Assembly (NCBI RefSeq): GCF_900113655.1
Contig: NZ_FOQF01000005.1
Coordinates: forward strand, 62,001-126,000
DNA from: Pseudobutyrivibrio sp. OR37
Lineage (GTDB): Bacteria; Bacillota; Clostridia; Lachnospirales; Lachnospiraceae
DNA: 64,000 nt
Reading direction: 5' to 3'
The position numbers and the translations under genes are program-made. This document shows positions 9,692-16,848 of the stretch, piece after piece. Positions within the stretch are counted from its first letter, which is position 1, and every line of letters starts with the position of its first letter. The notes beneath the pieces were generated by a model that was not told where the DNA came from, did no database searches, and saw only the letters and a program-made list of their open reading frames with translations.

Positions 9692-11869
9692 CTATTCATT
9701 CCTTATAAGTTCCATGTATAAACCATTTAGTTTTATCAGTTCCTCATGAGTTCCTCGCTCAGCAATCATACCTTTATCCAGTACAACGATTTCATCACAA
9801 TCTCTGATTGTAGAAAGACGATGTGCGATTACGATACAGGTAATTCCTCTATTTCGTATTGCCTCCACAACCTTGTGCTCAGTCAACGCATCTAAGGCTG
9901 ATGTTGCTTCGTCAAGAATGATAATTGATGGATCCTGGGCTAGAACACGGGCAATTTCTAGCCTTTGCTTTTGACCTCCGGAAAGATTTTTACCACCATA
10001 CTCTAACCTATGTTTATAATGATCTGGAAGAGCCATTATTTCATCATGCAATGCGGCATCTCTAGCTGCTAAAATCATTTCAAAATCCTTAATTGACTCA
10101 TCCCACATTTTAATGTTGTTTTCTATTGAATCCTCAAAAAGGGTAATGTCCTGATCTACTACGGCAATTGAGCCTACCATGGTTTCACGGGGATATTCAT
10201 TTCTTGTTTTTCCATCAAACAATATTTCACCTGACCATATTTTATATAACCCCGCAATAAGACTGGACATTGTAGATTTTCCGCAACCTGATGCACCTAC
10301 AATTGCTATACTTTGCCCTGCCTTAATCGAAAGAGAAAAATCCTTTATAAACGGCTCATCTAGCCTGGCATATCCAAAAGAAATATTTTTTATCTCGATA
10401 TTCCCTGACAATTTGTTTAGATTATTGTCATTTCTGACTTCGCTATTATCATTTTCGTCACTCGGATAGGAAATGACATCTTCTACTCTCTCAATGTTTG
10501 TTCGCATTTCCTGCATTGTTTTGCCTGCCTGAATAAGTTGTTCCGCTGGATTAATAAATGAACTTAAAAATCCCTGAAACATAACTACAGCACCAATCGA
10601 AAATTTGCCCTCAATAGTCAGTAATACACCTAAAATAAGGACAATATAATTTGCCATGATATCAAGTACAGTTGGTATTAGACTTAAAAAAGTTGTGGTC
10701 TTTATTAATTTGACAGTTTGTTCATTTATAGAAGCCTGAATTCCAGCCCATTTTTGAAAAAATACCTCCTCAGAGCCACTTGCCTTTATTGTTTCAATAA
10801 GATTAATTCCTGTAACTGTAGCTCCTATCAGTTTTCCCGAATCTCGCATTAAAATTCGGGTAATATTAATTCTTTTGTCGGCAATTATTTTAGATATTGC
10901 TACATTTATAGCTACTGTTATAATTCCGATAGATGCCAACATTACGCTCTGCTTTACCATTAATACTAGATAGAAAATCATCATTACGGAATTTAATAAC
11001 AAAGGAGTAAAAGTTTCTATTATAGATGAAGAAATATTTGCACTAAGATTTGCCCTAGATTGAATGTCTCCAGCCAATCTTTGAGAAAAGAATTCCATTG
11101 GAAGTCTTAGAACCTTCCACATATAAGTTGTATTTCCAACAACAGCCATTTTTCCATCTATCTTTATGGAATAGATTGCATTAATCCACATAACAACCAA
11201 CTGAACGATAGAAAAAACAATCAACACACCCATAAATGGTTTTAACCATTCTGGATTTTCTCCAGTCAAAATTCTATCTATGAATATACGTGCTGTTACA
11301 GAATTGAAAATGCCAAATAAATATGCAATCGCTGTTGTGAGCATCAAAAAAAATGTGGCAACGCCTGTTCCCACAAGCCTTTTTCTTGCGTAATCAAGTG
11401 TACTTTTGGGTTTTCCTTCTGGAACAAAATCTTCTGATGGAGTCGGTATTATAACAACGCCACTAAATGATTTTTTAAACTCCTTCTCCGATAACCTTAC
11501 AGTCCCTCTTGCTGGATCGTTTATATAGGCCCACTTTCCTTTAAATCCGCAAAGTACAACAAAATGACAGAAATTCCAGTGTATTATACATGGAAAACTT
11601 GCCTGAGTTATTATGGCATTAGCGCTCATTCTATAAGCTTTTACGTTAAACCCATAATATTTTGCCGCATCAGCCATATTTTTAGCATTGGAACCATCTC
11701 GTGAAACTCCACAGTCCAAGCGTACCTGTTCTAATGGCACCCATTTCCCGTAATACGCCATAACCATAGCCAACGCAGCTGCACCACATTCAAGCATCTC
11801 CAACTGAATAATAACTGGAACTTTTGCTACACCTTTTGTAATTGGTTGTCTAATCTTTTTAATGTCCAT
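9692..11869 (-). CDS. ABC exporter with N-terminal C39 double-glycine peptidase (NHLM type)
   Basis: 725 aa. The C39 peptidase domain (1-140) shows the Cys in LECGAAALAM (C28), His in CHFVVL (H102) and Asp in INDPARG (D118), the expected catalytic triad. Six-helix membrane domain (about 165-455) and ATPase domain follow, with Walker A GASGCGKST, LSGGQKQR and LDEATSALD. C39 exporters cut leader peptides after a double glycine and export the core. Both precursors in this operon carry GG at the predicted leader end. The gene follows the HlyD-like gene by 1 nt, so translation is probably coupled. Confidence 0.92.
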   Translation of the reverse strand: MDIKKIRQPITKGVAKVPVIIQLEMLECGAAALAMVMAYYGKWVPLEQVRLDCGVSRDGSNAKNMADAAKYYGFNVKAYRMSANAIITQASFPCIIHWNFCHFVVLCGFKGKWAYINDPARGTVRLSEKEFKKSFSGVVIIPTPSEDFVPEGKPKSTLDYARKRLVGTGVATFFLMLTTAIAYLFGIFNSVTARIFIDRILTGENPEWLKPFMGVLIVFSIVQLVVMWINAIYSIKIDGKMAVVGNTTYMWKVLRLPMEFFSQRLAGDIQSRANLSANISSSIIETFTPLLLNSVMMIFYLVLMVKQSVMLASIGIITVAINVAISKIIADKRINITRILMRDSGKLIGATVTGINLIETIKASGSEEVFFQKWAGIQASINEQTVKLIKTTTFLSLIPTVLDIMANYIVLILGVLLTIEGKFSIGAVVMFQGFLSSFINPAEQLIQAGKTMQEMRTNIERVEDVISYPSDENDNSEVRNDNNLNKLSGNIEIKNISFGYARLDEPFIKDFSLSIKAGQSIAIVGASGCGKSTMSSLIAGLYKIWSGEILFDGKTRNEYPRETMVGSIAVVDQDITLFEDSIENNIKMWDESIKDFEMILAARDAALHDEIMALPDHYKHRLEYGGKNLSGGQKQRLEIARVLAQDPSIIILDEATSALDALTEHKVVEAIRNRGITCIVIAHRLSTIRDCDEIVVLDKGMIAERGTHEELIKLNGLYMELIRNE

Positions 11870-11870
11870 T

Positions 11871-12290
11871 TTACTCCTTGCTGCTAAACAAAAAATCTAC
11901 AGGACTTGTTTTGTCTTTTACAATAGTTCCGTCATACTTTCCATCAGGTAGAATAACCTCTGCCAATCCAACTGGTCTATCATATTCATCAAATTTCACT
12001 GAGGCTATAGTAAATTTATCGCTTGGAATTTCTACAGTATCACCTGCCTGTATACTGTAATCGCCCATTACTACTACACTAGCCAAATGATCCTCTACTA
12101 CGATTTTAGCTGCTACTGTTGTCTCAAGAGTTCCTGTGGAAGCCCATAAAAATAGGCCTATAAACATTAATGCTACTGAAAAGAGCACAATCCACACTCC
12201 TATGTTTGTTATTCTTAAATAGGATGAAAGCTCATCTGGAGTCGTAATTTTGCTGTTATTAGGATCTTCCTTACTATGATTTTTCCTCAT
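11871..12290 (-). CDS. Short HlyD-like secretion accessory protein (NHLM type, minimal form)
   Basis: 139 aa, far shorter than HlyD adaptors of Gram-negative systems. A cytoplasmic N-terminus ends in TPDELSSYLRITN, typical of NHLM secretion proteins. One membrane helix (about 30-52) and a small extracellular beta domain of about 85 residues follow. The coiled-coil hairpin and lipoyl halves of full HlyD are missing, which fits a cell without an outer membrane. It is the first gene of the RiPP operon; its ribosome site is weak (GGGT only). Confidence 0.78.
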   Translation of the reverse strand: MRKNHSKEDPNNSKITTPDELSSYLRITNIGVWIVLFSVALMFIGLFLWASTGTLETTVAAKIVVEDHLASVVVMGDYSIQAGDTVEIPSDKFTIASVKFDEYDRPVGLAEVILPDGKYDGTIVKDKTSPVDFLFSSKE

Positions 12291-12370
12291 GTTTTTTACC
12301 CATTTTGAAATTTGATGATTATAATTTTTTATTGTAGCAATATAATGTTAAAAATTAATGATTTATCACG

Positions 12371-12412
12371 AAAAAAGGAGCAAACCCTCACTCACTTTGA
12401 GGTTGCTCCTTT
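12371..12412. terminator. Terminator between the S66 peptidase gene and the RiPP operon
   Basis: Stem AAAGGAGCAA/TTGCTCCTTT with a second short stem above it. It is flanked by A and T runs so it can work in both directions. It follows the S66 gene by about 12 nt and so isolates the RiPP operon from the genes before it. Confidence 0.8.
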
Positions 12413-12424
12413 TATCTTAATAAA

Positions 12425-13474
12425 TTATTTACTAAAACTTCCCACATATGAAAGTGAAAGATTTCCACTCTCTACAGTAACATCCACCATTGCACCAGAA
12501 ATAATCGGCATGGCTGGTGGAAGATGTCCCACATCTGCATCCATAACAATTGGCACATTGTATTTGCCAAGGATTCCTGTTACTGCATTGTATTGATCAA
12601 GCCTCATCAGCTCCTGCTTATATGCTGCAAGAGGTCGGCCTATGATAAAGCCCTTTGCATATTTAAACCAGCCTGCTCTATCAAGATTCCACAGAGCACG
12701 TCTGATAGACATTACATTAAGGTCGCAGGCCTCCAAAAACCAGATGATGCCATCCTCCTTATACTTTTCGTTGAATTCAGCTACATTATCATATTTTGTT
12801 CCCACCAGATTAGCCAGACAATCCAGGCAGCCGCCTGTTAATCTTCCGCTAAATTCTGGAAGGCGATTCATTTCGCTTTCACCCATGAAAAGCCTTAGCT
12901 CTTTTGTCTCTGTAAGATTATAGGCTGCATAAGGATGCTCCTCATCCTTTAAAGACTCCAGCTCAAACTTATCATAGCCCGATACCTTATCAAGCTTTCC
13001 TGTTAAAGCCTTTATTGCATCCTCAAGTGCTGGATGCAATTCATGCATTCCAAAAGCACCTACGCATGGCCCGTAAATGGAAGCTGTGTCGCAGATTGTA
13101 TTTAGCAGGAATGTAAAATTGGTATTATCAGAATAACCCATATACCACTTTGGCTCTGCCTTTTTTATAGCTTCAAAATCTACATAATCAAGGGTTTCAC
13201 ACATGAGTTCTCCACCACCGCAGGAAATCAAAACATCATTATCCCCACTGCAGTAATACTCTGTAAGCTCCTTGCCACAGTTTTCTGGAGTGGAGCTGAT
13301 GCCGATACCATCATCCTTTCGGCAGTTTGGGCCTTCTGCAATCTTATAGCCCATTTTCTCAAAACGCTTTATAGCTGCGTCAAGGCAGCTTTTGTATGGC
13401 TCAAAGGTACAGCCAAAGGAAGGAGCTACCAAGCCGATAACTCCTTCCTCTTTTAAATACTCTGGATATTTCAT
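12425..13474 (-). CDS. LD-carboxypeptidase family protein (peptidase S66, MccF-like)
   Basis: 349 aa, full length for the family. The Ser-Glu-His triad is visible: Ser115 in the GYSDNT nucleophile elbow, Glu248 in WFLEACD and His317 in DVGHLPP. S66 enzymes either trim the terminal D-Ala from murein tetrapeptides in the cytoplasm (LdcA) or cleave peptidyl-nucleotide antibiotics (MccF). No signal peptide is present, so it acts inside. It lies just upstream of the RiPP operon but has its own terminator, and its substrate class cannot be decided from sequence. Confidence 0.88.
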   Translation of the reverse strand: MKYPEYLKEEGVIGLVAPSFGCTFEPYKSCLDAAIKRFEKMGYKIAEGPNCRKDDGIGISSTPENCGKELTEYYCSGDNDVLISCGGGELMCETLDYVDFEAIKKAEPKWYMGYSDNTNFTFLLNTICDTASIYGPCVGAFGMHELHPALEDAIKALTGKLDKVSGYDKFELESLKDEEHPYAAYNLTETKELRLFMGESEMNRLPEFSGRLTGGCLDCLANLVGTKYDNVAEFNEKYKEDGIIWFLEACDLNVMSIRRALWNLDRAGWFKYAKGFIIGRPLAAYKQELMRLDQYNAVTGILGKYNVPIVMDADVGHLPPAMPIISGAMVDVTVESGNLSLSYVGSFSK

Positions 13475-13498
13475 GCAACTTTACTCTTTCTATTAATG

Positions 13499-13515
13499 TA
13501 GTCCGCCTGTTACGT
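13499..13515 (-). repeat. 17-bp repeat, copy 1 (ACGTAACAGGCGGACTA on the minus strand)
   Basis: Exact copy of 32144-32160. It overlaps the end of the precorrin-2 dehydrogenase gene and lies 25 nt before the S66 peptidase start. The other copy also sits just upstream of a start codon (kdgK). Confidence 0.6.
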
Positions 13516-14147
13516 TATAGGGTCATACTTATTGCTCCCAGCAGCTCCTCTACCTCTTCGTCGGTTGGGATGCCGTCGTAGCATAGGGCATAGTCTATTA
13601 GCTGTTCGAAAGCGCTTCGTCGGCTTTCTTCTAATGGGAATAATTCGAAGATTGGCTGGCGCCAGCGACCTAGCATTTCGTTTAGCTCACCAAGCTTTGG
13701 TGTGAGGGTTTCTTTTTCCTTGTTTCGTAAAAACTGTGTAAGGGATGGGCTGTTCCCACCACTTGAAAATGCCCCTACAAGATTCTGCTCCTTTAAATAA
13801 GAGCCGAAGGTAAAGGTGCATTTAGTTTTATCATCCACTACATTTACTGGAATACCGCCTTCTTTACACATCATTGAAATCTGGGCGTTTAATTCCTCAT
13901 CGTTTGTAGCAACTACTACAAGCTTTCGCTCCTGCAAATCAAGAGGAGTAAACTCTCTCTGCTCTAACAAAAGATGATCCGTCTCCTCTGATAAAGCAGC
14001 CAAATCCATTGATATTTCCCTGGCGATAACGTGAACCCTTGCACCAAAATCCAAAAGTACTTTTACCTTTTGAAGAGCAACCTTACCACCACCAATTACA
14101 AGACAATTAGTATCTGTTATATCAACAAACATTGGAAAATATGCCAT
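13515..14147 (-). CDS. Precorrin-2 dehydrogenase (siroheme synthase N-domain type)
   Basis: 210 aa. N-terminal Rossmann domain with GGGKVALQKVK (about 19-29) and the conserved VVATND and SSGGNSPSL segments of the CysG N-terminal/Met8 family, then a short helical tail. The family oxidises precorrin-2 to sirohydrochlorin with NAD and may chelate iron to give siroheme. No methyltransferase domain or other tetrapyrrole gene is adjacent, so the substrate must come from elsewhere. Ribosome site AAGGAGGA precedes ATG 14147. It is separated from LysR by 57 nt. Confidence 0.85.
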   Translation of the reverse strand: MAYFPMFVDITDTNCLVIGGGKVALQKVKVLLDFGARVHVIAREISMDLAALSEETDHLLLEQREFTPLDLQERKLVVVATNDEELNAQISMMCKEGGIPVNVVDDKTKCTFTFGSYLKEQNLVGAFSSGGNSPSLTQFLRNKEKETLTPKLGELNEMLGRWRQPIFELFPLEESRRSAFEQLIDYALCYDGIPTDEEVEELLGAISMTL

Positions 14148-14185
14148 AGTCTCCTCCTTACAAAGATATATATATAACCTTTATA

Positions 14186-14199
14186 TCACATTTTTGTGA
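14186..14199. promoter_or_regulatory. Palindrome TCACA-N4-TGTGA, possible operator
   Basis: Perfect 5-4-5 inverted repeat in the 57-nt gap between the LysR stop and the precorrin-2 dehydrogenase start, overlapping an AT-rich stretch with TATAAA. The half-site order is the reverse of a CRP box. I cannot assign a regulator. Confidence 0.3.
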
Positions 14200-14204
14200 A
14201 AAAA

Positions 14205-15146
14205 CTATTCTTCATAAATAACAGACTTGTCTATTTGTGCTAAAGCCGCATCTATCTCCTCAAGATATTTAACACCAATCTTACTTAGGACGGAATTTTT
14301 CTTTGTAATATAGCCTATTTCCATAATGCTATTTGGATTTTCCTCATCCTCTCTATATGGCACAACTATATATCCATCACCATTGTAATCACCCCAAACG
14401 ATTCCTGAGCAAAGGGTATAGCCATTCATAGCCTTAACCAAATTAAGCATAGTAGAACGGTCGGTAACACGAATAGTCTGAGGATAAATATTTTCACTAA
14501 GAATCTCTTCCGCTAAATACTCACTGTTATCGCCCTGCTCGAAATACAAACATGGATAATTCTTCAAATCCTCAAAGCCGATGGATTCCTGCTTTGCCAA
14601 TGGGTGTTCATGCCATAAATATACAAAGGCTCTACATTTAATCAATGAATGAAACTCCACTGCATGCTCGTTAAAAAGCTTATTAAGCGCCTTACGATTG
14701 TAATCACTGATATATAATATTCCGATTTCACTTTTAAGATTGCTTACATCCTTGATGATATTGTGGGTAGTAGTCTCTCTTAAAGCAAAATCAAACTGAT
14801 TCATATCATATTCTTTTGCTGTATCAACAAATGCACGTACTGCAAAGGTGTAGTGCTGAGTGGAAACGCCAAACTTTCTTTTGTAGCTACCCTCATCCTT
14901 GTACTTTTGCATTACAATATCGTATTGACGATAAAAGCCTCTGATATCCTCTAAAAATTCTGCTCCCTCAGGTGTCACAATAACGCCCTTATTGGTACGC
15001 ATAAATATTGTGATTCCAATTTCGTTTTCCAGTTCCTGAATAGCACTGGTGAGTGTAGGCTGCACTATATATAGCTTTTCTGCCGCCTTATTCATAGAAC
15101 CATACTCTTCAATAGTAAGAGCATATAGCACTTGTTGAATTGTCAT
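14205..15146 (-). CDS. LysR-family transcriptional regulator
   Basis: 313 aa. N-terminal winged helix-turn-helix (about 1-60) with the LysR pattern GSMNKAAEKLYIVQPTLTSA and IQELENEIG. The effector domain (about 90-300) has the two-lobed periplasmic-binding fold. The gene lies 12 nt after tcdA and upstream of precorrin-2 dehydrogenase. Target genes and ligand cannot be inferred; neighbouring genes share no single pathway. Confidence 0.9.
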   Translation of the reverse strand: MTIQQVLYALTIEEYGSMNKAAEKLYIVQPTLTSAIQELENEIGITIFMRTNKGVIVTPEGAEFLEDIRGFYRQYDIVMQKYKDEGSYKRKFGVSTQHYTFAVRAFVDTAKEYDMNQFDFALRETTTHNIIKDVSNLKSEIGILYISDYNRKALNKLFNEHAVEFHSLIKCRAFVYLWHEHPLAKQESIGFEDLKNYPCLYFEQGDNSEYLAEEILSENIYPQTIRVTDRSTMLNLVKAMNGYTLCSGIVWGDYNGDGYIVVPYREDEENPNSIMEIGYITKKNSVLSKIGVKYLEEIDAALAQIDKSVIYEE

Positions 15147-15158
15147 GTTATTCCCCTT

Positions 15159-15926
15159 TTACTCTCTGCCAAATACGCCGGTCAAATCTTTTATAACTTC
15201 GCTTGCAAGCACAAGCCCTGCCACCGCAGGTGTAAATGCAATCGAACCTGGTATATCTCTTCTCTCTGTACATTTATGCTCTGCCCCAGGTGGACAAATG
15301 CAATTTGTTCTACAGCTTATGGCCATATCCTCTATTGGACGTGTTGGCTTTTCATCTGAAAATACCACCTTAAGCTTTTTAACACCACGTTTTTTCATCT
15401 CACGACGCATAACCTTTGCCAGTGGACACATGGTTGTTTTATATATATCTGCTACTCTAAATCTGCTAGGGTCCAGTTTATTTCCCGCACCCATACAGCT
15501 GATGACAGGAACATTCTCCTGTTTACATCTCATTATTATTTCGATTTTGGCAGTAACTGTATCTACCGCATCAACTACATAATCATAAGATTTAAAATCA
15601 AACTGATCTGCATTTTCTGGAAGGAAGAAGCACTTATGAATAGTGATATCAGCCTTTGGATTGATATCAAGCATTCGCTCCTTCATCACATCTACCTTAT
15701 TCTTACCTACTGTAGAACGAGTAGCAATAATCTGTCTATTAAGATTTGTAAGACAAACCTGATCATCATCTATCAAATCAAAATGGCCTACACCTGTTCT
15801 TACTAGCGCCTCACAAACATAGCCACCAACGCCACCTATACCGAAGATGGCAACTCTTTTATCCTGCAAGCTATCCATGGCATTTTTGCCAAGTAAAAGC
15901 TCCGTTCTTGAAAACTGGTTTAACAT
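15159..15926 (-). CDS. tcdA: tRNA threonylcarbamoyladenosine dehydratase (E1-like ThiF family)
   Basis: 255 aa. ThiF/E1 fold with the nucleotide loop GIGGVGGYV (about 30-38), the DDDQV and NLNRQ segments, and VVDAVDTV, as in TcdA/CsdL. TcdA uses ATP to cyclise t6A at tRNA position 37 to ct6A. Conserved C-terminal cysteines (NCICPPGAEHKC) are visible. ThiF or MoeB is unlikely because no thiamine or molybdopterin gene and no ubiquitin-like partner is near. It lies 21 nt after larE in an apparent larE-tcdA-LysR string. Confidence 0.87.
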   Translation of the reverse strand: MLNQFSRTELLLGKNAMDSLQDKRVAIFGIGGVGGYVCEALVRTGVGHFDLIDDDQVCLTNLNRQIIATRSTVGKNKVDVMKERMLDINPKADITIHKCFFLPENADQFDFKSYDYVVDAVDTVTAKIEIIMRCKQENVPVISCMGAGNKLDPSRFRVADIYKTTMCPLAKVMRREMKKRGVKKLKVVFSDEKPTRPIEDMAISCRTNCICPPGAEHKCTERRDIPGSIAFTPAVAGLVLASEVIKDLTGVFGRE

Positions 15927-15947
15927 AAATACCTCTAATATTACTTT

Positions 15948-16763
15948 CTATTGAAGTGTTTCATTCATACTTCCTGTACGATAACCCTTCAAATCCAACG
16001 ATACATAAGCAAAGCCATAAGACTTGAAAGTATCGTATATACGATTTCTAAATTCTTCCTCTAGCATTCTAGGAAAATCCTTAGGCTGAAGCTCAATCCT
16101 GGCAACATTATCACCATGGATACGCACTCTGAACTGATTGAAGCCTTCGTCTAAAAGAAGCTGTTCTGCCTTATCCACCATACCCAGCTTCTTTTCATTA
16201 ATGGTTTCACCATAAGGAAATCTACTGGCGAGACATGCAAACGACTGCTTCTCAGCTGTTGGCAGATTAAACTCTCTGGAAAGCTCTCTAATCTCTGCCT
16301 TTGTAAAGCCTATCTCTCTAAGAGGACTCTTAGCACCAAGCTCTGCCACCGCAATAAGCCCAGGCCTATAGTCACCATTATCATCCAAATTAGAGCCTTC
16401 TGCAACATATTCAATGCCCAATCTTTTAGCAAGTTCAAACATCTTCTCAAAAAGCTCATGCTTACACAAATAACATCTGTTTGGTGGATTATCAGCAAAG
16501 CCTTCTATTTCCAGCTCCTCAGACTCCACAATATAGTGTCTGACTCCAAGTGCCTTACAATACTCCTTAGCTTCATTAAGTTCTCTCTTGGGAAACGAAC
16601 AAGATGATGCAGTAACAGCCACTGCTTTATCTCCCAGCGCATCTACTGCTGCATATAAAAGAAATGTAGAATCTACACCACTCGAAAAAGCTACCGCAAC
16701 ACTGCCCAGCCCCTTCAAATAATCCTTCAATCTATCGTATTTTTCAAATATATTTTTATCCAT
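15948..16763 (-). CDS. larE: LarE-family ATP-dependent sulfur transferase
   Basis: 271 aa. N-terminal PP-loop ATPase with SSGVDST (about 27-33). LarE adenylates and sulfurates the nickel-pincer cofactor precursor of lactate racemase. Cysteines C97 and C100 (RCYLCK) plus C177 (FACLASRFPYG) give the three-cysteine arrangement of LarE proteins that hold a [4Fe-4S] cluster, unlike the single-Cys sacrificial type. No larA, larB or larC is in the window. The leader before the start can form alternative stem-loops (see 16776-16837). The start codon follows AGGGG closely. Confidence 0.85.
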   Translation of the reverse strand: MDKNIFEKYDRLKDYLKGLGSVAVAFSSGVDSTFLLYAAVDALGDKAVAVTASSCSFPKRELNEAKEYCKALGVRHYIVESEELEIEGFADNPPNRCYLCKHELFEKMFELAKRLGIEYVAEGSNLDDNGDYRPGLIAVAELGAKSPLREIGFTKAEIRELSREFNLPTAEKQSFACLASRFPYGETINEKKLGMVDKAEQLLLDEGFNQFRVRIHGDNVARIELQPKDFPRMLEEEFRNRIYDTFKSYGFAYVSLDLKGYRTGSMNETLQ

Positions 16764-16775
16764 TAGCCCCTTTTA

Positions 16776-16837
16776 CCTACCTTTTCAGTAGGATGATAAC
16801 AAATAATCCTACCCAGGTCAACACAAACCGGGGTAGG
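16776..16837 (-). promoter_or_regulatory. larE: Leader of larE with mutually exclusive stem-loops
   Basis: In minus-strand order: CCTACCC, GGGTAGGAT, ATCCTAC, GTAGG. Segments 1 and 2 pair (7 bp, followed by a T-rich stretch, so possibly the kinase-gene terminator). Segments 3 and 4 pair (5 bp, just before the ribosome site). Segments 2 and 3 can instead pair over 7 bp (GTAGGAT/ATCCTAC). The arrangement resembles an attenuator, but no known riboswitch fold was recognised. Confidence 0.4.
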
Positions 16838-16848
16838 TACAGCGGGAC

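Noticed and set aside
12482-12923. Overlapping plus-strand frames opposite the S66 gene
   Set aside because: The S66 protein shows its full catalytic triad, so these are shadows.
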